A stretch of 24,323 nt of DNA from a virus. The translations under genes were made by a program, and so were the position numbers. Location of the stretch: positions 1-24,323 of the IMG/VR virus record IMGVR_UViG_3300042504_003293; one strand, 5' to 3'. Under the pieces are notes generated by a model. It did not search any database. It was not told the DNA's origin and worked only from the letters and a program-made list of their open reading frames with translations. Shown piece by piece: positions 1 through 6,315 of this stretch (position 1 is its first letter; every line of letters begins with the position of its first letter).

Positions 1-1994
1 GCAATTATCGGGGCTGTGTTGAATATGACATTGGCAATCGCCTGCATTTGGTCAGCTTTGAATTGCTTTATCCGGGCTTCCTTTTCCGCTGCCCTGCGCT
101 TTTCCTCTATCTCGGTAATCTTTTGCTGATTGCCGTCTGCCAGCCTTATTTCTTCATCGAATTGCCGCTGCTTTCGGGCAAGGTCATTGGCAGCGTACTG
201 AGATTGCAGGTTGAAGATTGAGTTTACAGTCATTTGGGCCAAATCAATAGCCATGCGCTCTGCTTCTTCCCGGGCTTTTTGCTTTTCTTCCTGCAACTTC
301 TTTTCAGCTGCAAGTTCAGCATCTGCGGCCTCTTTTGCGGCCTTTATGCGAGCATCATTAGAAGCCTTGCGTTTTTCCTCCTCGTCATTCCGGTTTTTGT
401 CCATTACTTCTTTCATTTGCAGTTGAAAATTGTTTTCCTCTGCAATCAAGTCATCATTTGCCTTTTGCCGATTCAGTTTGGTAATCTCTATTTCTGTTTT
501 ATCGATTGCCACCCCTTTAGCCGCATACTCCCTTTGCAGGGATTCTAGACTTTTTAGGTAGTTTACTTCTGCACCCAGTTTGGCCTGCGGTTCGGGAACA
601 TTGCCCTCTACTGATTTCAGTAAGACTTCATATTGCTTTTGAATCTCAATCAGTTTGACTTTGGCTTCATATTCTTGCTTTAGTCTTTTTAAATTTTCCG
701 CACTATTGGTTAGCGATTGTTCTTCTGATTTTTTCCTTTCTTCAGACCTTTTCTTTTCTACATCCATCGCCGCCTGATTCATTGCTTCCAAATCAGTCTG
801 AATCTTTTTAGATTCCGATAAAGCGACTTTGGCAGCTTCCATTTCCCTCTTTTGTCGAATTGCAAAGCCGCCGCCTTTTTCATCTTGAGTTCTTGACATA
901 GCAATTGCATAGGCCGCTTCCGTTTTATCCGCTTCCTTTTGCAATTCAATAGTTTCTTTTTTGACTATTTCCAGCCTCTTGCTTGAATTTATCTGCGCAT
1001 TTTTAATGGCTGTATCTGAGGCCGATTCAAGTTGCTTGACATAAATATTGTAGCTAGTACCTTGTCGCTCCTGCAATTTAGATTCTTCGCTTTGAAAAAG
1101 ATTTTTAAGTTCGACCAAAAAGGCGGCGGTAACCTGAATTGACTTTTTGTAAATCGGCGCAAGATTGTTACCTATTGCATTTAGAAATAAATCCCAAGCA
1201 TCCCCAAGATTGCTAATTGACCCCTCTAATGTATCAGACTGAGCCTTCATTGCGCCAGTTACCCCGGTAACATCTCCAAGGGAGACAATGTAATCTCTTA
1301 TCGCCGTGTTGGTGTTTTTAACGGTGGTTTCAACGCCTTTAAAAGTGAATTTAACTTCATCCCCCTGCTTTTGCGCCCGGATTCCAAATTCCTTTAATCG
1401 CTCAAATTCACCAACCTGAGCATCAATAATGGCCTCTGCTAATTGGTCAAAGTTTTTCCCGGTAGAAGATGCGAGGTCTCCCAACTTAACAATCTGAGCA
1501 TTAGTCGGCTGAAATCCCTGATTGGCAAGTTTTACGAATGACCTCGTTAATTCTTCAACGGAAAATGGCGTCTTTGATGCCAATTCTTGAATTCTTACCA
1601 ACGCCCCTTGTGCAGCACTATCAGAGCCAAGCGTGTTTTTTAGGACAGCACTTAAAGTTTGAAACTTTCCGGTTACTTCTAATGCAGCCTTTCCAAAGTT
1701 TATGATTGCAGTTGCGGAAAAAGCCCCGGCAATCAACGGACCAAGTTTCCCAACCACTCCAGACATCTGGTTCATGCCAGAATTTGCGCTGCTCAATCCC
1801 TGACTAACCTTTTCAGCCCCGGACTTACCTTCGTTGCCCATCTTTTGGAATTGAGCCGTCAGCCTTTTGGCCTCAGCAAGTGCAGCCTGCTCATCTTTTG
1901 TCAGCCCGGATAACTTGCCTTCCAGTTGTGCCAGCCCGGAGACATCACCGAGCTTATAGTTTACGACAATGTCGTTTGTGCTTATCGTTGCCAT
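1..1994 (-). CDS. Phage tail tape measure protein (3' truncated by window edge)
   Basis: Minus-strand reading frame starting at ATG 1994 and staying open to the window edge, so about 664 codons of the N-terminal part are present and the C-terminus is missing. The N-terminus reads MATISTNDIVVNYKLGDVSG. Residues of about 90-240 (KTPFSVEELTRSFVKLANQG, then SLGDVTGV and LEGSISNLGDAWD) match the conserved N-terminal region of tape measure proteins, which set tail length and are ejected during infection. From about residue 280 the protein becomes a long K/E/A/Q-rich coiled coil, also typical. The last visible residues are MQAIANVIFNTAPII, a motif often seen before the hydrophobic part of these proteins. 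It is the last gene of the packaging/tail operon and has its own -7 box just upstream. Family assignment is confident; the exact tail morphotype cannot be told. Confidence 0.9.
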   Translation of the reverse strand, partial: MATISTNDIVVNYKLGDVSGLAQLEGKLSGLTKDEQAALAEAKRLTAQFQKMGNEGKSGAEKVSQGLSSANSGMNQMSGVVGKLGPLIAGAFSATAIINFGKAALEVTGKFQTLSAVLKNTLGSDSAAQGALVRIQELASKTPFSVEELTRSFVKLANQGFQPTNAQIVKLGDLASSTGKNFDQLAEAIIDAQVGEFERLKEFGIRAQKQGDEVKFTFKGVETTVKNTNTAIRDYIVSLGDVTGVTGAMKAQSDTLEGSISNLGDAWDLFLNAIGNNLAPIYKKSIQVTAAFLVELKNLFQSEESKLQERQGTSYNIYVKQLESASDTAIKNAQINSSKRLEIVKKETIELQKEADKTEAAYAIAMSRTQDEKGGGFAIRQKREMEAAKVALSESKKIQTDLEAMNQAAMDVEKKRSEERKKSEEQSLTNSAENLKRLKQEYEAKVKLIEIQKQYEVLLKSVEGNVPEPQAKLGAEVNYLKSLESLQREYAAKGVAIDKTEIEITKLNRQKANDDLIAEENNFQLQMKEVMDKNRNDEEEKRKASNDARIKAAKEAADAELAAEKKLQEEKQKAREEAERMAIDLAQMTVNSIFNLQSQYAANDLARKQRQFDEEIRLADGNQQKITEIEEKRRAAEKEARIKQFKADQMQAIANVIFNTAPII

Positions 1995-2001
1995 AGTGCG
2001 C

Positions 2002-2009
2002 CAAAGATA
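2002..2009 (-). promoter_or_regulatory. -7 box (TATCTTTG) before the tape measure gene
   Basis: The minus strand reads TATCTTTG, a perfect match to the Bacteroidota -7 consensus TAnnTTTG, ending 7 nt before the tape measure ATG. No TTG is seen at the expected -33 position, where a GC-rich repeat lies instead. It may therefore be weak or activator-dependent. Confidence 0.45.
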
Positions 2010-2018
2010 CAGAAAAGT

Positions 2019-2080
2019 GCGGACCTGCGGCCCGCTATCTCTCGCTGCGGGCAGGCGACCTGCGGCCCGCTACCTTCCGG
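2019..2080. repeat. GC-rich direct and inverted repeat
   Basis: ACCTGCGGCCCGCTA occurs at 2023-2037 and again at 2058-2072 (35-bp period). Between the copies, GCTGCGGGCAGG is partly complementary to CCTGCGGCCCGC, so alternative 6-bp hairpins (GCGGGC/GCCCGC) can form. The block is much richer in G+C than its surroundings and lies between the 247-aa gene and the tape measure gene. It could be a small mobile repeat or an RNA structure acting between the two genes. Function unknown. Confidence 0.7.
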
Positions 2081-2135
2081 CCTTGTGCATCCGGATCAGT
2101 TCCTCCTTCACTACATTGTGCTTCCAGATTGGCAT
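2070..2135 (-). CDS. Possible 21-aa micro-ORF coupled to the upstream tail gene
   Basis: The upstream 247-aa gene ends in TAATG, so its stop overlaps an ATG by one base. This ATG opens a frame reading MPIWKHNVVKEELIRMHKAG plus R, then TAG inside the GC-rich repeat. The TAATG overlap is typical of translational coupling, and the composition (W, K, E, L, R) looks protein-like. Short reading frames just before the tape measure gene often encode tail assembly chaperone parts, but length and motif are too small for a family call. The GC-rich repeat may have truncated a longer gene. Confidence 0.35.
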   Translation of the reverse strand: MPIWKHNVVKEELIRMHKAGR

Positions 2136-2878
2136 TACTTCCAATTCCTGATAATCTCGAATAGAGCCTTTTGTGATTCTAACAAGTTCTGCAATTCTGG
2201 ACTTGTTTCTCCGGGTGTATTCAGCATAGTAGCTATTTCCAGATGGTGGATTGCCTTTATTGCTTCGGCTCGCATAAGAGTTGCCAAATTCTGCTCCCAG
2301 TCTTGCAAAGAGGGCAGAAAGTTTAGAATTGGCAGCTTCAAAAAAAAATCAGGAATATCGTGGCTTTCGGCCCAGTGCTTTGCCTTTGCAACGCCGTACT
2401 GATAGTTGTAGGTAGTAATATCCTCGGTTTCATCAAAGTACAATACGGTTGCCAACTTCATTCTGAGGGTCAGGTTGGTGGCCAACCCAAACCTTTCTTT
2501 CAGGTGGCTATTGAGCACCGCCAATTTGGTCAGCAGGGCTTCTTTGGTCTTGATTTTACTATCCATCAGGACCGCATCCACCGCCGCCATGTGCTTCTGC
2601 AGGATTGCCGGACTGATACCCCATTCTAACTCCTCGTAAATATCCAGTGCTGCATTGGCTCTGGTGTAAGGAATGTAAGGCTCAGAAATGAAGCGGTAAT
2701 AGTTCCGGCCACCCGAGGTAAAAGCATACTCGATTTTATCCCGCCATTCCGCTGGTGCAGTTCCGGCATAGGCCTTATTCGCCTCGGTAGAAGTATCGGG
2801 CAAAGGCTTCGTTTCCGGCATAGACCCAGCCAAAGCCGAAGGCGACCTGCCAAAGATGTTGAATAATGTTTGCATCAC
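2135..2878 (-). CDS. Hypothetical tail-region protein (247 aa)
   Basis: 247 aa starting MMQTLFNIFGRSPSALAG. I recognise no catalytic motif and see no signal peptide or membrane segment. The sequence is rich in charged and aromatic residues and looks helical in the second half. Its position immediately upstream of the tape measure gene is where tail assembly chaperones sit, so a tail role is a reasonable inference from context only. It overlaps the end of the preceding membrane-protein gene by about 100 nt. A later start (Met20, MPETKPLPDT) would shorten but not remove the overlap. Confidence 0.75.
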   Translation of the reverse strand: MMQTLFNIFGRSPSALAGSMPETKPLPDTSTEANKAYAGTAPAEWRDKIEYAFTSGGRNYYRFISEPYIPYTRANAALDIYEELEWGISPAILQKHMAAVDAVLMDSKIKTKEALLTKLAVLNSHLKERFGLATNLTLRMKLATVLYFDETEDITTYNYQYGVAKAKHWAESHDIPDFFLKLPILNFLPSLQDWEQNLATLMRAEAIKAIHHLEIATMLNTPGETSPELQNLLESQKALFEIIRNWK

Positions 2879-3065
2879 TTGGAGTTAGAATGAAGACAAT
2901 GTAAAGCCACGGAGCCATGCAAAAAGGACAGCGGCCTAATGGTTTATTCAACCGGTATGGCAGCCGGTCAATCAGATTGCCGTACCAATGCAGGTAAGGC
3001 ACCTCATCCAGACAATAGGCAAAGAACCAGCAAAAAAAAGCGGTCGATATTGCACTGACAATCAT
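2775..3065 (-). CDS. Small membrane protein with a CPFC motif
   Basis: 96 aa with hydrophobic segments at about residues 2-20, 48-62 and 68-82. A CPFC motif at about residues 46-49 sits in LGRCPFCMAPWLYIVF. The layout (short multi-TM protein with CxxC followed by aromatic residues) resembles the phage/prophage membrane family DUF1360, but this is a resemblance, not a firm assignment. Its ATG overlaps the stop of the upstream 20-aa micro-ORF (ATGA), suggesting translational coupling. A role in superinfection exclusion or lysis control is conceivable but unsupported by sequence. Confidence 0.7.
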   Translation of the reverse strand: MIVSAISTAFFCWFFAYCLDEVPYLHWYGNLIDRLPYRLNKPLGRCPFCMAPWLYIVFILTPSDANIIQHLWQVAFGFGWVYAGNEAFARYFYRGE

Positions 3066-3124
3066 CGCCTGCCGCCTCTTGGTCCTTTCGGCTTTTTGGT
3101 GCCGCAGTTACATTTATACTTCAT
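3062..3124 (-). CDS. 20-aa basic Cys-containing micro-ORF (leader peptide?)
   Basis: The minus strand reads MKYKCNCGTKKPKGPRGGRR and then TGA. The stop overlaps the ATG of the membrane protein gene (ATGA). A -7 box TACCTTTG ends 5 nt before its ATG, so it is the first frame of this transcript. The CxC and the basic Gly/Arg tail make it look like a real small peptide or a leader that couples translation to the next gene. Too short for homology judgement. Confidence 0.45.
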   Translation of the reverse strand: MKYKCNCGTKKPKGPRGGRR

Positions 3125-3129
3125 ATCCG

Positions 3130-3137
3130 CAAAGGTA
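3130..3137 (-). promoter_or_regulatory. -7 box (TACCTTTG) for the micro-ORF/membrane protein unit
   Basis: The minus strand has TACCTTTG (TAnnTTTG consensus), lying directly after the U-tract of the terminator at 3138-3170. No clear -33 TTG is found at 19-21 bp. The next ATG is 5 nt downstream, so the transcript would be nearly leaderless. Confidence 0.5.
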
Positions 3138-3170
3138 AGAAAAAAACCACTTGAAATTTCCAAGTGGCTT
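3138..3170 (-). terminator. Rho-independent terminator after the 118-aa gene
   Basis: On the minus strand CCACTTG (3167-3161) pairs with CAAGTGG (3153-3147) around a short A/T loop, followed by a run of seven T. It lies about 25 nt beyond the stop of the 118-aa gene and abuts the next -7 box. Confidence 0.8.
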
Positions 3171-3192
3171 TCAGTCCAATTTATCAAATCAT

Positions 3193-3549
3193 TCACAAAA
3201 AGGCATTTAGCTCTCCGGTTGTCGAATCAAATTCGCCGACCTCAAAGCTGATGGTATCATAAGTCTTTCCGCCCTGCTCAAATGTTACCAGTTGGCCGGA
3301 AGGACTAAAGTATTGCAGTTGGTAAAGGCCGCCGTATGGATTAAAAAATCCGGCATCGTAGTCTTGGGTAAGGATGACAACCTGACCTGAAACTGGGGCT
3401 TCGGTTAGCGTTATCTTTTGGCCCTTACCGTTGGTTATCTGAATGGTGATTTCTTCCTCTGCATAGGCAGGCGGTACATGGATGAATAATCCCTCCATGC
3501 AATCCGGCAGCAGGGTACAGACCTTTAGGATAGATTTGCAGCAACTCAT
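3193..3549 (-). CDS. Hypothetical protein (118 aa) downstream of large terminase
   Basis: 118 aa beginning MSCCKSILKVCTLLPDC (four Cys in the first 17 residues) and continuing with a beta-rich region (EEITIQITNGKGQKITLTEA, later QLQYFSPSGQLVTFEQGGK). No enzyme motif is seen. The beta-rich composition and place in the structural operon suggest a virion or head-tail accessory protein, as inference only. Its ATG overlaps the terminase stop by 4 nt (ATGA), and a -7 box TAACTTTG ends 4 nt before it. It can thus be read both by coupling and from its own promoter. A terminator follows. Confidence 0.75.
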   Translation of the reverse strand: MSCCKSILKVCTLLPDCMEGLFIHVPPAYAEEEITIQITNGKGQKITLTEAPVSGQVVILTQDYDAGFFNPYGGLYQLQYFSPSGQLVTFEQGGKTYDTISFEVGEFDSTTGELNAFL

Positions 3550-4943
3550 GGGGCAAAGTTACTACTTTTCGCAATTTTGTCGCCAAATTCTTGCAGCCCA
3601 TATTCAGCAACAATCTGGTAAAAGTTGGTAGTCAGGTAATACCGCAAGGCATCCAGACAGTGGCCGATTTGCGGGTTTTCCTTTTTCCACGCATCCAGAC
3701 TTCCATCATTGTTTATCCGGGCCGCTTTCAGGTCAGCAATCAATTCAGGCATAAAAGTACCGGCAAATAAGCCCTCGTTGTGGTCGTGTAGGGAGAGTAG
3801 AACCTTGCCGTGTTTGAAAACCAGATTGGTATGAAGACGACTTGATATGTATCGTGGGTTGGCATTGGGTATGTGCATCTGGTAGGTTGGGTCCAAATGC
3901 AGGTAATTGGCAATCAGTTGGTAATTGGACTTGTTATCACTTGTCGCCTCATTCGCATTTTTTCCGCTTCGGTCGCCGTTGATGTGGTATTCAAAGCCCG
4001 GATATTCGGCAAGGATGGTTTGGCACATCGCTTCCAAATCGTGCATCCGGTAAACCTTCAGCACATGGACATTGCAATAGTAGCGGTCCTTCGGTGCGTT
4101 GATAGTGTGCTGTGCTACAAGGCAGGTGTTACCGCCGTTGGCAGAGTTGAAATCGAAGGACAAATAAAGCGGCATCCCGGGTTTAGCTTTTATGGCACCC
4201 CGGAAGACATGAACCGTCTCATCAAATTCTTTGGCAAATAGCTTTTCCTTATCCCAGATACCCCAGTGGCCGAGTGCATAAATCTCGTACATCGTTTCGT
4301 TCACTTCCCGCAGGGCTTCCATGCGAGTAATGTAGTTGGCATCCAGAAAGCTCAAGGCATCCCGGTAGGTGCCATGGAGCCGCAGTATTTGGTGCTGCTC
4401 TGCTTCCGGTACCTCATCAAAGAACCTTTTCTTTATCCAATGCGTATCGCTTACCGGGTTAAAGGTCAGGAAAAACCGCTTTTGGTGATTGGACTTGCCC
4501 CGCAATCGAAGGGTTATCTGGGTAAAGTCATCAAGAAACAATTCGGTCGCCTCTTCAATCCAGATGTATTTCGCCTGTGAGAGTGATTTCAACTTTTCAG
4601 GGTCATCGCAGCCGAGGAAAACTATCTTGTTGGTCCCCGAATGTATTTCCATGTAACCGGGCTTGACCTGCAGAAAGTGGTTTATGCCCCACTCATTTAT
4701 CTTGTTTTTGAAATCGGCAAAGACTGAATTCCGCAGCGTTGCGGCAACCTTGCGGATGACAAAGAAAGTCTGATATTGGTTTTCGGAGTGATTGCAGATT
4801 TCAGCCAAAAAAAGCTGAATCATGGACTGGCTTTTACCAGAACCTGAGCCGCCCCAAAGGATATTGAAGGTGTTGGGATTGATTACTGCGGGCAGGTACT
4901 TGTGCTGCCAGAGTGCCGGGTCTGAGAGGTCAAGAGTCTGCAA
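3546..4943 (-). CDS. terL: Terminase large subunit
   Basis: 465 aa. The N-terminal ATPase shows a Walker A motif (WGGSGSGKSQS, about residues 30-40), a Walker B-like stretch (YIWIEEATELF, near residue 126) and a TFNP coupling-type motif. The C-terminal RNase H-like nuclease has acidic positions in LYLSFDFNSANGG, HINGDRSGK and CLDALRYYL. The order and length fit the Terminase_3/PBSX-like family. The protein cuts concatemeric DNA and powers packaging into the prohead at the portal. It overlaps the small terminase gene upstream by 14 nt and the 118-aa gene downstream by 4 nt. No portal gene follows it, which is unusual. Confidence 0.95.
   Translation of the reverse strand: MQTLDLSDPALWQHKYLPAVINPNTFNILWGGSGSGKSQSMIQLFLAEICNHSENQYQTFFVIRKVAATLRNSVFADFKNKINEWGINHFLQVKPGYMEIHSGTNKIVFLGCDDPEKLKSLSQAKYIWIEEATELFLDDFTQITLRLRGKSNHQKRFFLTFNPVSDTHWIKKRFFDEVPEAEQHQILRLHGTYRDALSFLDANYITRMEALREVNETMYEIYALGHWGIWDKEKLFAKEFDETVHVFRGAIKAKPGMPLYLSFDFNSANGGNTCLVAQHTINAPKDRYYCNVHVLKVYRMHDLEAMCQTILAEYPGFEYHINGDRSGKNANEATSDNKSNYQLIANYLHLDPTYQMHIPNANPRYISSRLHTNLVFKHGKVLLSLHDHNEGLFAGTFMPELIADLKAARINNDGSLDAWKKENPQIGHCLDALRYYLTTNFYQIVAEYGLQEFGDKIAKSSNFAP
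3554..3587 (-). promoter_or_regulatory. Promoter (TTTG-N22-TAACTTTG) inside the end of the terminase gene
   Basis: The minus strand has a perfect -7 box TAACTTTG (3561-3554) and a TTTG at 3587-3584, 22 bp upstream. The 118-aa gene ATG begins 4 nt after the box. The promoter is embedded in the last codons of the terminase gene. Confidence 0.55.
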
Positions 4944-5229
4944 TCGGTTTGGGTTTGATTACCGTTACCATGCTGCCGGAAAGGTCCACATCTTGCTTAG
5001 GCTTGCCATACGCCCGGTCAAGAAGTAGTTCGGCAGCTTTTACATCCCCCCTTAGTGCCTTAGCTTCTATTGCTTTTAGGATTGCTTCTGCACTGGTTTT
5101 GCCGCTTCTGGTATCACCTAAGACGGTTGCCAGTAACTCTTTAAGGTCGGGCAATTTTGGACGGCCCGCAGGGTTTCCTGACTGACCTTTTTTCCATTTG
5201 TGCGGTAAAACATTTTCTGGTTTCGGCAT
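4930..5229 (-). CDS. Terminase small subunit-like protein (DUF5681-type N-terminus)
   Basis: 99 aa. The N-terminus contains HKWKKGQSGNPAGRPK, the hallmark of DUF5681-type proteins that sit next to large terminases in many phages. A helical region (LKELLATVLGD, then AEAILKAIEAKALRGDVKAA) and AELLLDRAYGKPKQ follow, common in small terminase/DNA-recognition subunits. It overlaps the start of terL by 14 nt, which supports a packaging role. Confidence 0.8.
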   Translation of the reverse strand: MPKPENVLPHKWKKGQSGNPAGRPKLPDLKELLATVLGDTRSGKTSAEAILKAIEAKALRGDVKAAELLLDRAYGKPKQDVDLSGSMVTVIKPKPIADS

Positions 5230-5286
5230 CGGTGATTTATCGCTGAATTTTGGCTACCCTAATTTAGCAATTTTGGACAGCCTAAT

Positions 5287-5430
5287 TTACTTCTTTTTTG
5301 CTGCCTTCTTTGCCTTTTTAGCGACCGATAGAGAGATTGCGATTGCCTGCTTTCTTGGCCGGCCTCGCTTCATTTCAGTCTTGATATTAGAACCTATCGT
5401 TTTCGGGCTGTAACCTTTTTTCAATGGCAT
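5287..5430 (-). CDS. DUF6496-like small basic protein (47 aa)
   Basis: The minus frame from ATG 5430 reads MPLKKGYSPKTIGSNIKTEM, then KRGRPRKQAIAISLSVAKKA and a lysine-rich tail ending at TAA. This closely follows the DUF6496 pattern (MPLKKG...I..NI...GRP.KQAIAIAL) of short, strongly basic phage proteins of unknown function. It is the first gene of the packaging operon. A consensus promoter (TTG-N21-TAACTTTG) lies 28 nt upstream and a terminator just beyond insulates it. The basic charge suggests nucleic-acid binding. Confidence 0.85.
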   Translation of the reverse strand: MPLKKGYSPKTIGSNIKTEMKRGRPRKQAIAISLSVAKKAKKAAKKK

Positions 5431-5457
5431 GGCAAACTATTTTAAGTTTCTTCGATG

Positions 5458-5489
5458 CAAAGTTACAAAAAAAAGCCAATCTCTTTCAA
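5458..5489 (-). promoter_or_regulatory. Promoter of the packaging/tail operon (TTG-N21-TAACTTTG)
   Basis: The minus strand has TTG at 5489-5487 and a perfect -7 TAACTTTG at 5465-5458, 21 bp apart, as expected for the Bacteroidota primary sigma factor. The -33 element lies in the loop of the terminator hairpin, so terminator and promoter share DNA. Confidence 0.75.
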
Positions 5490-5499
5490 GACTGGCTTT
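5467..5499 (-). terminator. Rho-independent terminator upstream of the packaging operon
   Basis: The minus strand reads AAGCCA ... TGGCTT with an inner TCT/AGA pairing and a TGAA loop, followed by eight T. It would stop transcripts coming from the 5500-5820 region. Confidence 0.75.
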
Positions 5500-5753
5500 C
5501 CAACTATGCAGCCGCACGAACCTGCGCAGGGGCAAAGTTTACATTTATGGTTTTGCCGGTTATGGCTTTGAAGTCTCCCTCAGTCTCTTTCTCGCTGTCA
5601 ATTCCAGTCGGCCCCTTGTTGTTTTGCCGTTCCTATCGGAGTTCAGAACGGCCACACGGCGAAGTGTGTTTATGGAGCAAGAGTAAAACTAATGCAGTGG
5701 TCTATATGGATGCAATCCTGTTAATGCCAATGCAATACCATTTTACCCTTTTG
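5500..5753. other. Stretch without a convincing gene
   Basis: About 250 bp with no frame I would call a gene. On the minus strand an open frame at 5632-5504 (42 codons ending NVNFAPAQVRAAA) has protein-like composition but lacks ATG, GTG or TTG and is preceded by TAG. It may be the relic of a longer gene. A short palindrome CACAC...GTGTG lies near 5653-5669. The part near 5692-5739 holds ATGC repeats listed separately. Confidence 0.5.
5692..5739. repeat. Four ATGC-type short repeats beside the tRNA/tmRNA fragment
   Basis: AATGCAGT (5691-5698), GATGCAATCC (5709-5718), AATGCC (5723-5728) and AATGCAATACC (5729-5739) are clustered within 50 bp next to the 3' tRNA-like fragment. The arrangement could be arm-type binding sites of an integrase, but this is only an inference because no integrase gene is in the window. 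Confidence 0.4.
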
Positions 5754-5784
5754 TGGAGCCGGAGGGATTCGAACCCTCGTGCAG
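5754..5784 (-). other. 3'-end fragment of a tmRNA (ssrA) or tRNA gene; candidate attP core
   Basis: The minus strand carries a canonical T-arm (GAGGG, loop TTCGAAT, CCCTC) followed by CGGCTCC and discriminator A. No matching 5' acceptor strand (GGAGCCG) exists upstream, and the expected anticodon stem does not pair. From memory, Bacteroidota tmRNA genes end with a nearly identical ACGAGGGTTCGAATCCCTCC followed by AGCTCCA. Phages that integrate into ssrA or tRNA genes carry just such 3' fragments in attP so that the host gene stays intact. No CCA is encoded, as usual in Bacteroidota. Confidence 0.65.
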
Positions 5785-5819
5785 ACAAGTGAATTACTTT
5801 GGTGCAATCGTCTTCGCTG

Positions 5820-5827
5820 CAAAGTTA
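5820..5827 (-). promoter_or_regulatory. -7 box (TAACTTTG) reading into the tRNA/tmRNA fragment
   Basis: A perfect TAnnTTTG on the minus strand directly after the terminator U-tract. No TTG at -33. Any transcript would start near 5814 and contain the tRNA-like 3' fragment, so a small RNA is possible. Confidence 0.45.
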
Positions 5828-5854
5828 CAAAAAAAGCCCCGATTAAGAGGCTTT
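5828..5854 (-). terminator. Terminator of the 45-aa gene
   Basis: The minus strand has AAGCCTC-TTAATC-GGGGCTT (7 bp including one G-U) followed by seven T. The TAA stop codon of the 45-aa gene lies in the hairpin loop, an unusually compact arrangement. Confidence 0.8.
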
Positions 5855-5980
5855 GAGTTTTTTCAGAAATTCGGCAACCAGTTTTTTGATTTCAGGTGCC
5901 TGTGATTGAGGCACCCGAAAAGCGACCGTAGTAGTCGCCTCGCCGTATTGCGGTTTTCGGCCGGCGTTGGATTTGGGCAT
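5843..5980 (-). CDS. Small basic protein (45 aa)
   Basis: The minus frame from ATG 5980 begins MPKSNAGRKPQYGEATTTVA and continues FRVPQSQAPEIKKLVAEFLK to a Lys-rich end at TAA. The Pro/Lys/Arg-rich start, the TTTVAFRVP beta-like strand and the helix that follows resemble the beta-alpha start of ribbon-helix-helix proteins. It could be a small DNA-binding regulator, but this rests on pattern only. Its stop is inside the terminator loop. It lies downstream of the 73-aa gene, with a separate TTCG-loop hairpin between them. Confidence 0.7.
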   Translation of the reverse strand: MPKSNAGRKPQYGEATTTVAFRVPQSQAPEIKKLVAEFLKKLKAS

Positions 5981-5999
5981 TACCAGAGAGGTTTGAAGT

Positions 6000-6020
6000 A
6001 AAGGGGCCGAAGCCCCGGTT
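6000..6020 (-). terminator. GC-rich UUCG hairpin after the 73-aa gene
   Basis: The minus strand has GGGGC-TTCG-GCCCC followed by TTTA, 9 nt beyond the stop of the 73-aa gene. The UUCG tetraloop makes it very stable, but the T-run is short. It could end transcription or protect an mRNA 3' end. Confidence 0.6.
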
Positions 6021-6024
6021 TAAA

Positions 6025-6246
6025 TTATTTCCAGTAATTGAATTTTACCACCGCATCATTAAAGTAAGGGAATTTGGTTTCATTCACTCCCAATGACCTT
6101 AGTGCTGCGATTTCCTTGCTGCATTCTTCTCTTTGAATCAGATATGCGGCTTGACTTCTTTTTGTTGATGAATTTTTTGCATCTGACATTGACCCTACTT
6201 TTGAAAGAAGGCTAACGATTCTCTGACCTAAATTTTGCGTTCTCAT
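6025..6246 (-). CDS. Hypothetical protein (73 aa)
   Basis: 73 aa from MRTQNLGQRIVSLLSKVGSM, rich in Ser/Lys and mainly helical, ending KFPYFNDAVVKFNYWK. I recognise no family. It has the best promoter in this part of the window (TTTG-N19-TACCTTTG at 6315-6285), overlapped by repeated TTTGCAAA palindromes, and a 5' leader with a small hairpin. Such strong control suggests an early or lysogeny-related gene. An A9 run precedes the ATG. Confidence 0.6.
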   Translation of the reverse strand: MRTQNLGQRIVSLLSKVGSMSDAKNSSTKRSQAAYLIQREECSKEIAALRSLGVNETKFPYFNDAVVKFNYWK

Positions 6247-6266
6247 TTTTTTTTGTTGTTAAATCC

Positions 6267-6280
6267 TGCACCGTTGCAGT
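6267..6280 (-). promoter_or_regulatory. Small hairpin at the start of the 73-aa gene leader
   Basis: The minus strand reads CTGCA-ACGG-TGCAG immediately downstream of the -7 box, near the predicted transcription start. It may be a 5' mRNA stabiliser or a dyad operator. Confidence 0.4.
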
Positions 6281-6284
6281 GATA

Positions 6285-6315
6285 CAAAGGTAATACATGA
6301 TTTCTATTTTGCAAA
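6285..6315 (-). promoter_or_regulatory. Promoter of the 73-aa gene (TTTG-N19-TACCTTTG)
   Basis: -33 TTTG at 6315-6312 and -7 TACCTTTG at 6292-6285, both matching the Bacteroidota consensus with 19-bp spacing. The -33 element is one half of a TTTGCAAA palindrome. Confidence 0.8.

Noticed and set aside
1926-2402. 158-aa plus-strand open frame
   Set aside because: Antisense to the 247-aa gene and tape measure start, no promoter, composition of a shadow frame.
5504-5632. 42-codon minus-strand frame as a gene
   Set aside because: Protein-like composition but no start codon and a stop directly upstream; kept only as a possible relic.
5754-6250. Complete tmRNA gene
   Set aside because: Only the T-arm and 3' acceptor strand are present; no 5' partner, tag frame or pseudoknots, and protein genes occupy the space.
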